Positions 9,068-18,850 of a stretch of 64,000 bases of DNA are shown piece by piece. The notes beneath the pieces are model-generated. The model was not told the DNA's origin. It searched no databases and saw only the letters and a list, made by a program, of their open reading frames with translations. Each line of letters begins with the position of its first letter. Positions within the stretch are counted from its first letter, which is position 1. The stretch is from assembly GCA_900498245.1 (NCBI GenBank), contig LS998015.1, forward strand, positions 1,483,877 to 1,547,876. The letters are read 5' to 3'. The stretch comes from Candidatus Zixiibacteriota bacterium (GTDB taxonomy: Bacteria; Zixibacteria; MSB-5A5; GN15; PGXB01). The translations under genes were made by a program, and so were the position numbers.

Positions 9068-10723
9068 ATGTTCATGAATCTCAACCTTAAGGTCAAAATT
9101 GCCGTTGGCTTTGCCACATGCTTAATAATTCTTGCAGTCGTGGCATTCTGGTCCTATTTCGGAATCAACGGCATTCTGAAGAACGCCGGTTTGGTGATCA
9201 ATAGCAACTATATAGTTTCGGAAATGGCCCAGCGTGAGGTTGATCATCTAAATTGGACAAAGAAAGTCATGAATGGGCTGATTTCAGATAATCCGTCTGA
9301 AATATCGGTCGAAGTTGATCCCCATAAGTGCGGTTTTGGAGGATGGTTCTATGGCGAAGGGAGGACCAATGCGCAGGAATTTCTGCCGGGACTGAAACCT
9401 ATTTTTGAGGAGATTGAAGGACCGCACAACCATCTCCATGAATCAGCAATCGCCATAAATAAGGTTCTCGCCGACCAAAATATTGAAACCGGGCGAAAAT
9501 TGGCGGAAGCCAAAGCGATCTATCATAACCAAACATTGCCAGCGCTCGAGAAAATTCAGGGGTTATTAAAGAAGGTGAAAGAAACTACTCAAAGCAATGT
9601 AATTAATGATAGTCAAATGCTGGCGTCGGCGGCAAGCACCAAAAGGGCAGTGATGATAATTGGCCTTCTCGGTATAGCCGCCGGTCTTCTATTTGCTTTT
9701 TTCATAGTCAGAAGTATTGTTGCCTCAATGAAGAAGATAATTTTCACACTTACCGATGGGGCCGAACAAGTTGGCTCGGCGTCTCAGCAGGTTGCGGGAG
9801 CCAGCCAGTCTCTGGCGGAAGGAACCTCAGAACAGGCATCATCCTTGGAAGAGACATCGTCATCTCTGGAAGAAATGTCGAGTATGACCCGCCAGAATGC
9901 CGAAAATACCAAGCAAGCCAATATCCTTGCCGGCGAGGCCAGCACATCCGCCGATAAAGGTGTCAAGGCGATGAACGGCATGACGGAGGCGATTCAGGAA
10001 ATAAAGAAATCGTCGGATGAGACGGCCAAAATAATAAAGGTCATCGACGAAATCGCATTCCAAACCAACCTCCTTGCGCTCAACGCTGCAGTAGAAGCGG
10101 CCCGGGCGGGTGAGGCCGGTAAAGGGTTTGCGGTCGTCGCCGAGGAAGTACGAAATCTGGCCCAGCGCTCCGCGGAAGCCGCCAAAAACACCAGTTCTTT
10201 GATAGAAGGGGCGCAAAAGAATGCCGACAATGGGGTCCGCACCACACAGGAGTTTATGACGATACTTAATGAAATTACTTCAAGTATCAAGAAGGTGAGA
10301 GATTTAATCGCCGAGGTAACGGCGGCCAGCGAAGAGCAATCACAGGGTATCGGCCAGATTAATGCGGCGGTGGCGCAAATGGATCAGGTTACCCAGCAAA
10401 ACGCCGCCAATGCCGAGGAATCGTCGTCGGCCAGCGAAGAACTGGCCAGTCAAGCGCAGCAGATGAAGTCTATCGTTTTCGATTTGAATAAATTGGTAGG
10501 AGGGACGGATTTAAATTATTCGGACGACATCAGTGCAACCAACCATGCCACAGGGCATAACGTTCTTCATCTGAGAAATTTCACCCAGCCCAAATCTATG
10601 GGGAAAAAAGTTGCTTCCGAAATGCGTCCGGAACTCAAAAAAAGTTCATTCCAATCGAATCATAAAAAGGTTAACGGGGAAGAAATTATTCCGCTGGAGA
10701 AAGAAGAAGTGAACAATTTTTAA
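9068..10723 (+). CDS. Methyl-accepting chemotaxis protein with extracytoplasmic CZB-like sensor
   Basis: Membrane chemoreceptor of 551 residues feeding a CheA/CheW pathway. TM1 spans about 11-30 and TM2 about 194-214. Between them the sensor has HLNW (His60), [11 protein letters not shown] (Cys88) and GPHNHLHES (His120-124), the signature of CZB zinc-binding domains, which are usually cytoplasmic. The cytoplasmic part has a HAMP-like segment and the signalling hairpin tip [20 protein letters not shown] near 325-344, with Gln/Glu-rich methylation helices. There is no C-terminal NWETF-type tether. AGGAGG at 9058-9063 would suit either ATG 9068 or ATG 9074. It is divergent from the hydrogenase operon. 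Confidence 0.93.
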   Translation: MFMNLNLKVKIAVGFATCLIILAVVAFWSYFGINGILKNAGLVINSNYIVSEMAQREVDHLNWTKKVMNGLISDNPSEISVEVDPHKCGFGGWFYGEGRTNAQEFLPGLKPIFEEIEGPHNHLHESAIAINKVLADQNIETGRKLAEAKAIYHNQTLPALEKIQGLLKKVKETTQSNVINDSQMLASAASTKRAVMIIGLLGIAAGLLFAFFIVRSIVASMKKIIFTLTDGAEQVGSASQQVAGASQSLAEGTSEQASSLEETSSSLEEMSSMTRQNAENTKQANILAGEASTSADKGVKAMNGMTEAIQEIKKSSDETAKIIKVIDEIAFQTNLLALNAAVEAARAGEAGKGFAVVAEEVRNLAQRSAEAAKNTSSLIEGAQKNADNGVRTTQEFMTILNEITSSIKKVRDLIAEVTAASEEQSQGIGQINAAVAQMDQVTQQNAANAEESSSASEELASQAQQMKSIVFDLNKLVGGTDLNYSDDISATNHATGHNVLHLRNFTQPKSMGKKVASEMRPELKKSSFQSNHKKVNGEEIIPLEKEEVNNF

Positions 10724-10735
10724 AGGGGCGAAATA

Positions 10736-10769
10736 GACCGGTATGGTATCATTCCGGTCTCTTTATTTA
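10736..10769 (+). terminator. Rho-independent terminator after the chemoreceptor gene
   Basis: Stem GACCGG (10736-10741) with CCGGTC (10754-10759) followed by a T-rich TCTTTATTT tract, 13 bases after the chemoreceptor stop. Confidence 0.7.
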
Positions 10770-10774
10770 TGAAT

Positions 10775-10806
10775 AAGGCGCGGGAAATTCCCTCCTCTCG
10801 CGCCTT
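10775..10806. terminator. Hairpin between convergent genes
   Basis: Perfect 8-base inverted repeat AAGGCGCG (10775-10782) and CGCGCCTT (10799-10806) in the 105-base gap between the convergent chemoreceptor and peptidase genes. The tract after it is not strongly T-rich in either direction, so a terminator role is only probable. Confidence 0.45.
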
Positions 10807-10828
10807 AAAATTCTAAACTAATGAAAAT

Positions 10829-12283
10829 TTAATCACAAATTGGGGTCGGCCCGCCGCGGTAAAGGTGGTCGATCAAAGCGCTGACATCCAGTATATTGAC
10901 CGCGCCGTTGCCGTCAGCGTCTGCCGCCGCCAGAGGGAACGGGGCCATGCCGTCCCGATAGAGATATCTTATTATATAAGCTATATCGAGAATATTGATA
11001 TAACCGCTATTATCGACATCGCCGCATATATACGGTGTTCGACGGGAGGCATCGACAGAATAAACGGTCGCCAGCGACGCCTGCACCATTCTTTTCATGT
11101 ATTCGAAATTGAGATAAGTGGTGCTATCCCGGGCGGTATGATAAACGGTGGAAAATATCCCCTCCTGAACGAAAGTCGCCTGATACCCGTTCTGAATGAA
11201 AGGATAATGATCGGATCCTCCCGAAGTGCCCTTGAAAGTCGCCGTGATTCCGAATAGTGAATCGGCGAGATGAGCCCATAGTTGCGAATAGGTTTGGACC
11301 GGCCCGTAATATAAATTGGCACGGTCGATATTCTGGTAATGCGCGATCATGTCCATGTTCAGCATGTAGAGGATACTATCACCTCGCGCTTTGGCCTCAT
11401 CGGCGTAATGCCAGGAACCGTCGAGTCCCTGCTCTTCACCGTCAAACAGGATAAATATAAATGTGACGGCGGTCGGGATATCTTTCAGCACTCGAGCCAT
11501 TTCCAGCACCCCGGCCGACCCGGTGCCGTTATCGTCGGCTCCCGGCGAAACCGATCCCGCATCGCGGTGGGCCCCGACAATAATTTGAAGGTCGGGGCGC
11601 TCTGTCCCCGGTTTATAGGCAATAACATTATCCACATATCCATATGGGAACCCATAAAAATTATCGTACACAACCGAATCATAACCATATTCGATAAATT
11701 TGTCGCTAATCCAGTCGCGGGCTGCGAAATCCGAATCGCTTCCGGTTAAACGGCGATAAAACGCCTCCAGACGGTGAGTATTGGCAGATATAATATCCTG
11801 GCTCACCAGGCCGGCCAGCGAATCAAGGGAAATTACGGCGGGGGAAAACGGAAGTCTGAATGCCTCAGGCTCCCGGTAGACTGGTTCAAGGGTGAGTTCC
11901 GGGAGGGGATATATCTGATTTTCCTCGTCCAAAAGCGGCACTTGCTCCTTTTTCAGCCGGAAGAGACGAACATTGTCTTCCTTAAAAATGGCACTAAAAT
12001 TTTGAAGGTTTTTATCGTCAAACCGCTGGTCAAGATAAAGTTCTTCCCGAGTTACGTCGCTTGCGAGCAGACGGCATTCCAACCCCGATGATGATACAGC
12101 AGCTCTATCCGCCAAAACCAGATATCCGTCAAGGGTCTTGAGTATAATATTGGTATTGAGATTGCGGAGCCGTTCCGCGTCGTCGGTGCTTTTTATTTTA
12201 ACTTGAAACAAATCGTCGGCGGCAACGGAGCCGGCGAGAACAAATATCATAGCGGTGATTACTGGAATTATTTTTGCGGCCAT
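10829..12283 (-). CDS. Exported M28-family zinc aminopeptidase with C-terminal dockerin
   Basis: 484 residues. Signal peptide of about 22 residues ending VLAGSVAA. The peptidase core shows the M28 zinc ligands in order: IVGAHRDAG, GADDNGTG, FDGEEQGLDGS with the catalytic Glu, LNMDMIAH and GGSDHYPF. The last 60 residues form a type I dockerin with two calcium-binding repeats, DVDNSGYINILDIAYIIRYL and DADGNGAVNILDVSALIDHL. The start at 12283 is chosen over the upstream GTG at 12289 because GAGG lies five bases before it. The dockerin suggests attachment to a cell-surface partner; no cohesin gene is in view. Confidence 0.9.
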   Translation of the reverse strand: MAAKIIPVITAMIFVLAGSVAADDLFQVKIKSTDDAERLRNLNTNIILKTLDGYLVLADRAAVSSSGLECRLLASDVTREELYLDQRFDDKNLQNFSAIFKEDNVRLFRLKKEQVPLLDEENQIYPLPELTLEPVYREPEAFRLPFSPAVISLDSLAGLVSQDIISANTHRLEAFYRRLTGSDSDFAARDWISDKFIEYGYDSVVYDNFYGFPYGYVDNVIAYKPGTERPDLQIIVGAHRDAGSVSPGADDNGTGSAGVLEMARVLKDIPTAVTFIFILFDGEEQGLDGSWHYADEAKARGDSILYMLNMDMIAHYQNIDRANLYYGPVQTYSQLWAHLADSLFGITATFKGTSGGSDHYPFIQNGYQATFVQEGIFSTVYHTARDSTTYLNFEYMKRMVQASLATVYSVDASRRTPYICGDVDNSGYINILDIAYIIRYLYRDGMAPFPLAAADADGNGAVNILDVSALIDHLYRGGPTPICD

Positions 12284-12441
12284 ACACACCTCGCGAGAAC
12301 TTATGTTACAAAAACATATAAACTTATCGGCGGAAGGATGAGGTCAGGGAGGGATAATGTCATACCTAACTCATTAAAATATAATGAATTAATGATTTAT
12401 GTCAAGCTCCAAATTCCGTTTTTGGCGAATAATCCGGAAAA

Positions 12442-13440
12442 TTAAGGGATTTGGACGCCTCTCAAGAATGCCGCGCAATCTTCGGGTGAGACCGAGTTGA
12501 TATAGATCCCCGACCCGATTTCGAAGCCGGCCGGGATTGATATCTTGGGTACAATTACAATATACCAGTGCTGATGGCGGGTATCTTCATCCCCTACCGC
12601 TGCGGACCGGATAATATAGTTGTAATCAGGGTCATTCAGGCCGAAATGAATCCTGGCCAGCACTTCCCGCAATACCTTCCCCAATTCGGTAATCTGCGCG
12701 TCATTTGTCACCACGAAACTCGGCAGATGATTTTTCGGATAGATACGGCATTCGAAGGGGGAACGGGCGGCATAGGGGCAAAAAGCGAGAAAATTCTCCG
12801 ACTCAACAATGATTCTTTCTTTCTGGCGGATCTCTTCCTGGGCCATGTCGCAATAGACACATCGGCCGTACGCATCATAGTACAGCATAGCCTGTTCCAT
12901 CGGGTAGCGGACATGAGGCGGGACAATCGGCGTGGCGATAATCTGGGAATGAGGGTGTTCCAGCGAGGTCCCGGCTTGGGGGCCGTGGTTGCGAAATATA
13001 GTCACCAGATTGACTTTGCTATTCCGGCTGATTTCTCTCTGCCTGATTTTATAGGCGCTCAAGATATCGGCCACTTCGACAGGCGTCATCAGGGCCATGG
13101 TCAAATCATGCCGGGGATGTTCAACCACAACTTCGGCGATACCGAATCCCTCCGCGGCCAGGAAAGCCCCGACACATTTTCTTTTTATGTCCAGATCCGA
13201 TCTGAGGGCGGCAAATTTGTTAGGGACCACCCGGACTTTCCAATCCTTTGCCGTGGGAATAATCAGGGTCGGTTCCACCGTCAAATGCTCGTTTCCTTTG
13301 CAGAAAGGGCACTCTTTTTTGTACGGCGGGGGAGTCTCCCGGTGAAACAAGGTTTTGACAAATTCATGCGGCCTTTTGCCCCGCTCCGGAGCAAGGATCA
13401 CCCACTCTTTAGTGGCCATATTTTGTCTGAATTCCGGCAT
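12442..13440 (-). CDS. galT: Galactose-1-phosphate uridylyltransferase-like protein
   Basis: GalT/HIT-superfamily nucleotidyltransferase that exchanges UDP and galactose between hexose phosphates in the Leloir pathway. 332 residues, near the family length of about 350. CPFCKGNE near residue 43 and CVYCDM near 189 are zinc ligand sites, and EHPHSQI near 157-163 carries the catalytic HPH. The start at 13440 is set by GGAGGAAGA immediately upstream; ATG 13467 lacks a site. It is divergent from glnS. Other Leloir genes are not nearby, so the true sugar could differ. Confidence 0.85.
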   Translation of the reverse strand: MPEFRQNMATKEWVILAPERGKRPHEFVKTLFHRETPPPYKKECPFCKGNEHLTVEPTLIIPTAKDWKVRVVPNKFAALRSDLDIKRKCVGAFLAAEGFGIAEVVVEHPRHDLTMALMTPVEVADILSAYKIRQREISRNSKVNLVTIFRNHGPQAGTSLEHPHSQIIATPIVPPHVRYPMEQAMLYYDAYGRCVYCDMAQEEIRQKERIIVESENFLAFCPYAARSPFECRIYPKNHLPSFVVTNDAQITELGKVLREVLARIHFGLNDPDYNYIIRSAAVGDEDTRHQHWYIVIVPKISIPAGFEIGSGIYINSVSPEDCAAFLRGVQIP

Positions 13441-13652
13441 TCTTCCTCCAGGATTGATTATTGGCATTTTAAGACTGTTTATACATGCCGGTCAATCGAT
13501 AAATTAATCGGCTTCCTGTTTGAAAAACCGCTTGAAAGCGATGTTGGATACGGTTATTTTGAATTTTCGGCTCCTGATATTTGCAGAACTCAATAATGGG
13601 GGGCCGCTATTGCCAAAGAGAATTTACAGGATTGACAAAGGGAAATATTAAA

Positions 13653-15332
13653 ATGAGCACTGAACGACCTGTCACACCGGTTGATTTCATCCGCACCATC
13701 ATAAATGAGCATAATAAAAATGGCCGTTTCGGCGGGCAGGTTATGACCCGTTTTCCGCCGGAGCCGAACGGGTATCTTCATATCGGCCACGCCAAGTCGA
13801 TTTGCCTTAATTTCGGCATCGCGGCCGAATATGGCGGCGTCTGCAATCTTCGTTTCGATGACACCAATCCGACCAAGGAAGAGGTCGAATATGTCGACTC
13901 CATCAAGGAAGATATTCGCTGGCTCGGATTCGACTGGCAGACCCGCGAATATTATGCTTCCGATTATTTCCCGAGACTGTATGAATTTGCCGTGCAGTTG
14001 ATCAAAAGGGGGAAAGCCTATATTTGTGAATTGACCGCCGATCAAATTCGCGACTATCGGGGAACCCTGACTCAGCCAGGGAAGGAAAGCCCCTACCGCA
14101 ATCGTTCGGTCGATGAAAATCTCGCTCTTTTCGAGAAGATGAAAGCGGGGGAGTTTCCCGACGGCTCCCATACTCTTCGCGCCAAAATCGACATGGCCTC
14201 ACCCAATCTCAACCTGCGCGACCCGGTGATGTACCGAATCCTGCATGCCTCTCATCATCGCACCGGTGACAAATGGTGCATTTATCCGATGTATGATTGG
14301 GCGCACGGGCAGTCGGACGCCATCGAGGGGATCACTCATTCCATCTGCACGCTCGAATTCGAGGATCATCGGCCGCTGTATGACTGGTATATCAAGGAAC
14401 TGGGGATACATCATCCCCAGCAGATTGAATTCGCCCGGCTGGAATTGACCTACACGGTGATGAGCAAACGGAAACTTCTGGAACTGGTGAAAGAGGGAAT
14501 AGTCTCCGGATGGAACGATCCCCGGATGCCGACCATTTCCGGTTTCCGCCGCCGCGGATTTACGCCGGAATCGATCCGTCTCTTTGCCGAGCGGATCGGC
14601 GTGGCCAAGCGGGACAGCACGGTCGAAATCGAAGTGCTGGAAGATTGCATTCGCGAGGATTTGAATAAACGGGCGCCTCGGGTGATGGCGGTGCTCCACC
14701 CCCTTAAAGTTGTCATAGACAATTATCCCGAGGGGCAGGTGGAAGAGTTTGAGACTATAAACAACCCCGAAGATCCATCGATGGGGAGTCGCAAGGTCCC
14801 ATTTTCCAAAATTCTGTATATTGAACGGGAAGATTTCAATGAGATTCCGCCCAAAGGGTATTTCCGGCTGGCTCCCGGCTCGGAGGTTCGTCTCAAAGGG
14901 GCTTATTTTGTCAAACATCAGAGGACTGTGAAGGATCCGAATACCGGAGAGATAACTGAAATTCATTGTACTTATGATCCCGATACGCACGGCGGCGATG
15001 CCAAAGACGGGCGCAAAGTGAAAGGCACCATCCATTTTGTTTCGGCGGCGCATGCCCACGATGCCGAGGTGCGGATGTATGATCACTTATTCAATACGCC
15101 GACGCCCGGTGATGACAGTGACGGTCTCGATTTCAAGCAGAAGATTAATCCCAATTCGTTGGCAGTATTAAAAGGATGCAAGATGGAGCCGACCGTAGCC
15201 GATGCCGCGCCGGGAAGCCGGTTCCAGTTCATGCGCCACGGTTATTTCAATGTCGATACGGTCGATTCCCGCCCCGGCATTCCGGTTTTCAACCGGATTG
15301 TGTCATTGAAAGATACGTGGAAGAGGAAATAG
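13653..15332 (+). CDS. glnS: Glutamine--tRNA ligase
   Basis: Class I aminoacyl-tRNA synthetase charging tRNA-Gln directly; 559 residues, close to the 554 of E. coli. [16 protein letters not shown] near 38-53 holds the HIGH motif and VMSKRKL near 270 is the KMSKS loop. DDTNPTKE and [14 protein letters not shown] are GlnRS rather than GluRS signatures. The C-terminal anticodon-binding barrels are complete. ATG 13653 is chosen, with AAAGGGA upstream; a longer reading from 13581 adds no family sequence. A tRNA-Gln gene lies 3.3 kb downstream on the other strand. Confidence 0.97.
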   Translation: MSTERPVTPVDFIRTIINEHNKNGRFGGQVMTRFPPEPNGYLHIGHAKSICLNFGIAAEYGGVCNLRFDDTNPTKEEVEYVDSIKEDIRWLGFDWQTREYYASDYFPRLYEFAVQLIKRGKAYICELTADQIRDYRGTLTQPGKESPYRNRSVDENLALFEKMKAGEFPDGSHTLRAKIDMASPNLNLRDPVMYRILHASHHRTGDKWCIYPMYDWAHGQSDAIEGITHSICTLEFEDHRPLYDWYIKELGIHHPQQIEFARLELTYTVMSKRKLLELVKEGIVSGWNDPRMPTISGFRRRGFTPESIRLFAERIGVAKRDSTVEIEVLEDCIREDLNKRAPRVMAVLHPLKVVIDNYPEGQVEEFETINNPEDPSMGSRKVPFSKILYIEREDFNEIPPKGYFRLAPGSEVRLKGAYFVKHQRTVKDPNTGEITEIHCTYDPDTHGGDAKDGRKVKGTIHFVSAAHAHDAEVRMYDHLFNTPTPGDDSDGLDFKQKINPNSLAVLKGCKMEPTVADAAPGSRFQFMRHGYFNVDTVDSRPGIPVFNRIVSLKDTWKRK

Positions 15333-15405
15333 CTCTTTTGAAAGATAGGGTCAGAAATTGTTTTAAGGGGACGGAGAGATAATGAAAATTTCCAAAGCCC
15401 GGTAG

Positions 15406-15429
15406 GTCAGGAACGTCTTTACTCCTGAC
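15406..15429 (+). terminator. Hairpin downstream of glnS
   Basis: Stem GTCAGGA (15406-15412) with TCCTGAC (15423-15429) followed by TTAATTTTG, 73 bases after the glnS stop. It could end the glnS transcript or be an interspersed hairpin repeat. The rest of the 258-base gap up to 15591 holds no gene I can support. Confidence 0.45.
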
Positions 15430-15590
15430 TTAATTTTGAAATAGTACCTGTGTCAGGATCTAAGAAGATCGCTGGCCTCCTTTACCAGACTTCATGAAAT
15501 TCCCCCTTGTCTTTTCCTACTTTTCCCATGATATTCCTAAATTAAAAATATGTTCTGTCAAAAACATGCCGCTTTGAATCTGGAGGAATA

Positions 15591-17285
15591 ATGAAAAAGA
15601 GTCTAATTGTCGCAATAACACTGGCGTCGGCACTGCTTTTTATCGGTGCTGAACAGCCGGGAAAAGGTGTCACCGAACAGGATTTTCAATTATTTCTCAA
15701 GGACTTTGAAACCAAAGTAATGCCCTTGAGCAAAGAAAGCGCCCTGTCGGGGTATAATGCTTCGCTCTCCGGCAAAGATGCCGATTATGAGAAATCGGCG
15801 CAGGCGTCGCTGGCGATTGGGAAGATTTATTCCGATCCGGCGCTTTTTGCCCGGATTAAGGAATTCAAAGAAGGAAAGCAGATCGCCGATCCGCTTCTGG
15901 TTCGCCAGTTAGATATCCTTTATCTCTCTTTTTTGGGGAGTCAGATTGATCCCCAAATGCTCGAAGAATTGATCCGCCGGAGTACCGCCATTTCACAGAA
16001 ATTTTATACCTATCGCACCAAAGTCGGGGAGAGGACTTTGAGCGACAATCAAGTCGATTCGATTCTTCGTTATTCTACCGACTCCAAGGAACTTGAAGAC
16101 ACCTGGAAGGCCAGCAAATTAATCGGGAGCGAAATTGCACCGGCTCTGATCGAACTGGTGAAACTGCGCAATCAGGCCGCCCGCAAAATAGGGTTCGACA
16201 ATTATTATGAAATGAATATGAAACTGAGTGAGCAGGATCCGGTTGAAATCGCGGCGCTGTTTGACCAACTCGACAGTTTGACTCAGGAGCCGTTTGCCGT
16301 CGCCAAAACTCAAATCGATTCGGCGCTGGCGATTCGATATGGTATCGCCAAAGACAAATTGGAGCCGTGGCATTATCAAAATCGGTTTTTCCAGGAGGCT
16401 CCATCGATATATGCGGTCGATTTCGATTCGTATTATCGCGATAAAGATCCGGTGGCTATCGTGAAGAAATATTTTGCCGGAATTGGCCTGCCGGTTGACA
16501 GCATTCTGGCCCACAGCGACTTGTATGAGCGCCCCGGGAAATACCAGCATGCCTACTCGACCGATATCGATCGCGAGGGAGATGTGCGGATTGTCTGCAA
16601 TGTCCGCCCCGATTGCGGCTGGACCGGCACCCTGCTTCACGAATTGGGGCACGGCGTCTATGATTATTACGGCGACCGGCAATTGCCGTGGATGTTGCGC
16701 GGTTCGGCGCACGCCTTCACCACCGAAGCGGTGGCTAATTTCTTTGGCCGTCTAGCTGAAAATCCTCAATGGCTTATAGATATTGTCGGCGCTCCGAAAA
16801 ATTATATCGATCCGGTAGCCGGAGACTGCCTTCGGTCACAGAATCTGACACAACTGGTCTTCAACCGCTGGGCGCAGGTGATGGTACGCTTTGAGCGGGC
16901 TATGTATGAAAATCCGGATCAGGATCTGAATAAACTCTGGTGGCAGATGGTGGAGAAATATCAGGGAGTAAAATGTCCCGAGGGGCGAAACGAAGCCGAT
17001 TGGGCCTCTAAAATTCATCTGACCGATGCCCCGGTCTATTATCACAATTACCTGATCGCGGAACTTCTCGCCTCGCAATTTGCGGAGGCTATAGGAACAA
17101 AGGTGCTGAAAATTCCCGAACCGTTCAATGCCGATTTCGCTAATAATCCGAAAATCGGAGAATATTTTGTAGACAATGTCTTTTACCCCGGCGCACGATA
17201 TACATGGAATGAAATGATTGAGCGGGCCACCGGCGAGAAATTGACATCGGTATACTACGCCCGGCAATTTATGGGTCGAAAATAG
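15591..17285 (+). CDS. Exported gluzincin metallopeptidase (M2/M3-like)
   Basis: 564 residues with a signal peptide of about 20 residues (KKSLIVAITLASALLFIGAE). The zinc site is HELGHGVYDYY near residues 347-357 (HExxH with catalytic Glu), and the third ligand is the Glu in FTTEAVANFFGRL about 25 residues later. The mostly helical 560-residue layout fits peptidyl-dipeptidase A (M2) or oligopeptidase (M3/M32) relatives; I cannot decide between them by eye. AGGAGG at the start codon supports 15591. Probably a periplasmic or secreted peptidase for peptide scavenging. Confidence 0.85.
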   Translation: MKKSLIVAITLASALLFIGAEQPGKGVTEQDFQLFLKDFETKVMPLSKESALSGYNASLSGKDADYEKSAQASLAIGKIYSDPALFARIKEFKEGKQIADPLLVRQLDILYLSFLGSQIDPQMLEELIRRSTAISQKFYTYRTKVGERTLSDNQVDSILRYSTDSKELEDTWKASKLIGSEIAPALIELVKLRNQAARKIGFDNYYEMNMKLSEQDPVEIAALFDQLDSLTQEPFAVAKTQIDSALAIRYGIAKDKLEPWHYQNRFFQEAPSIYAVDFDSYYRDKDPVAIVKKYFAGIGLPVDSILAHSDLYERPGKYQHAYSTDIDREGDVRIVCNVRPDCGWTGTLLHELGHGVYDYYGDRQLPWMLRGSAHAFTTEAVANFFGRLAENPQWLIDIVGAPKNYIDPVAGDCLRSQNLTQLVFNRWAQVMVRFERAMYENPDQDLNKLWWQMVEKYQGVKCPEGRNEADWASKIHLTDAPVYYHNYLIAELLASQFAEAIGTKVLKIPEPFNADFANNPKIGEYFVDNVFYPGARYTWNEMIERATGEKLTSVYYARQFMGRK

Positions 17286-17320
17286 CGCAAAATTATTGAC
17301 CTGTAAGGGAGAATGTTATC

Positions 17321-17992
17321 ATGTTCATCGGCCATTTGGGAGTCGGTCTTGCCCTCAAGAGGGCTGAGCCGAGGATTAATGTCGGGTGGTATTTGATCGC
17401 GGCGGAATTTTTGGATATACTTCTATTTATTCTAATCATGTCCGGATTGGAACAAGTCCATGTTTCCTCGCCGGAATCAAGTCAGAAGTATATGACATTT
17501 GTCTTTCCTTATTCTCACAGCCTGATCGGGAGCATTTTTTGGTCAACCTTGTTCGGGTTTCTGGCGGCAATGATTTTCCACAAATGGGGTAAAGCGAAAA
17601 TAGCGCTCCTATTCGTGGCGGGAGTGTTTTCGCATTTCGTACTTGATTTTTTGGTCCATCCGCCGGAATTGCCGCTATGGGGAAATAGTTCCCCCAAAAT
17701 TGGTTTGGGTCTCTGGAACGAGATCTATTTTGCCCTATTGCTGGAGTTGCTGATATTGATATTCGCCCTGGTTATGTACTATCGGGCAACAATGGCTCGA
17801 AACAGGCTCGGCAAATATGGTTTGGGTGTCCTGATGGGATTGATAACGGTTCTGGCTTTCGCGGGACAATTGTCCGGACCACCTCCGGGAAATGCCTTTC
17901 AAGTAGCCTTAAGTTCGGAATTCACAATAGTGGTTTTAATCGCCCTTGCCTATTGGCTGGACGGCAAAAGATCATCGGCCGCTTCTGCGTGA
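17321..17992 (+). CDS. Integral membrane protein, YdjM/metal-dependent hydrolase-like
   Basis: 223 residues with about six membrane segments. The start MFIGHLGVGLALK and the motifs PYSHSLIGS and FSHFVLDFLVHPP resemble the membrane-bound hydrolase family of YdjM/LexA-regulated proteins, where buried histidines and aspartates may bind metal. Preceded by AAGGGAGAATGTT, a good ribosome site. Its last 43 bases overlap the 3' end of the convergent gene on the other strand. Substrate unknown. Confidence 0.6.
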   Translation: MFIGHLGVGLALKRAEPRINVGWYLIAAEFLDILLFILIMSGLEQVHVSSPESSQKYMTFVFPYSHSLIGSIFWSTLFGFLAAMIFHKWGKAKIALLFVAGVFSHFVLDFLVHPPELPLWGNSSPKIGLGLWNEIYFALLLELLILIFALVMYYRATMARNRLGKYGLGVLMGLITVLAFAGQLSGPPPGNAFQVALSSEFTIVVLIALAYWLDGKRSSAASA

Positions 17993-18663
17993 TCGAGGTG
18001 CGGTGTTTTTTCAATTATCAGTTGATCGGCGTCAAGCCCGCGGGTCGAGGCAAATTCAAAAAGACGTCGGCAGATATCATCATTGTCATACGTCTTCTTC
18101 AAATTAATATCAAATTTGCGGTCGATGTTGTCGGCTATAAGGATATCAAAGCCATTGTAGGAAATCGACTTAATCTTTTTCCACTCGATTTGAAATGTTT
18201 TGAACGGATTTTTTCTATAGTAGAGCGATATATTATCGAGGCGGAAATGACGTCTAAAGGAAATTCTCGGGAAATAAAATCCCATAACAAAAGTCAATAT
18301 ACCGGTCAAATAATACAGGTACTGGATTATATGGCTTCCATGCAGAGCGCGATTCAACCCTTCGACAACCAGCATCGCCGCCGCCCCGGTATCGATCAGG
18401 GGAAATGCGCCATTACCTTCATGGCGCCGTAATTTTTCAAGAATTACGATGGCGATGAGAATCGAGCCGATAATTATTTGCAGAACGGATAATATCAGAG
18501 AACGATGTGCCGCCGAGGCAAGGCCGTCATAGCCGGCCAGAATTAGAAGCAGGGCGGCCAGGGCGTGCTGGATGTGTCGAAGCAGCTCCGCCCTTTTGCG
18601 TCGCGCCGGATCAGAAAAGATCATGACCGGCCCTGAATTTGCGGATTTTGAATCAGATTTCAA
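17950..18663 (-). CDS. Hypothetical membrane protein with PH-like C-terminus
   Basis: 237 residues, not a recognised family. Four hydrophobic segments between about 30 and 135 are followed by a soluble part from about 140, in which RLDNISLYYRKNPFKTFQIE and WKKIKSISYNGFDILI resemble the beta strands of bacterial pleckstrin-homology-like domains. The C-terminal stretch overlaps the end of the convergent YdjM-like gene by 43 bases on the opposite strand. Its promoter must lie between it and the tRNA-Gln gene. Function unknown. Confidence 0.65.
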   Translation of the reverse strand: MKSDSKSANSGPVMIFSDPARRKRAELLRHIQHALAALLLILAGYDGLASAAHRSLILSVLQIIIGSILIAIVILEKLRRHEGNGAFPLIDTGAAAMLVVEGLNRALHGSHIIQYLYYLTGILTFVMGFYFPRISFRRHFRLDNISLYYRKNPFKTFQIEWKKIKSISYNGFDILIADNIDRKFDINLKKTYDNDDICRRLFEFASTRGLDADQLIIEKTPHLDHAEAADDLLPSSQ

Positions 18664-18682
18664 ATTTTACCCAATAAAAAAG

Positions 18683-18753
18683 CTGGGGAACAGGGAATCG
18701 AACCCCGATTCCGTGGTCCAGAGCCACGTGCCCTACCGTTGGACCATTCCCCA
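18683..18753 (-). tRNA. tRNA-Gln (anticodon CUG)
   Basis: 71-base cloverleaf on the minus strand. Acceptor TGGGGAA pairs with TTCCCCA, the D stem is GTCC/GGGC, the anticodon stem is CGTGG/CCACG around loop CTCTGGA with anticodon CTG, and the T arm is CGGGG-TTCGATT-CCCTG. CCA is not encoded. A run of six T follows directly and may terminate transcription. Confidence 0.95.
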
Positions 18754-18850
18754 GTCTTTTTATCAATAGAATCTATATCGTCATAGATTCGTCAAAAGTT
18801 CACCAAATATACGTGCCGGAAAGGGTTTGTCAAGGAGAAGAATTTTAAAA

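Noticed and set aside
8881-9117. Minus-strand frame of 78 codons in the hydrogenase-chemoreceptor gap
   Set aside because: It overlaps the chemoreceptor start, lacks a ribosome site, and its translation shows no pattern.
12568-13596. Plus-strand open frame of 342 codons
   Set aside because: Antisense shadow of galT; no ribosome site and no recognisable motif.
14199-15086. Minus-strand open frame of 295 codons
   Set aside because: Antisense to glnS, which contains intact HIGH and KMSKS motifs.
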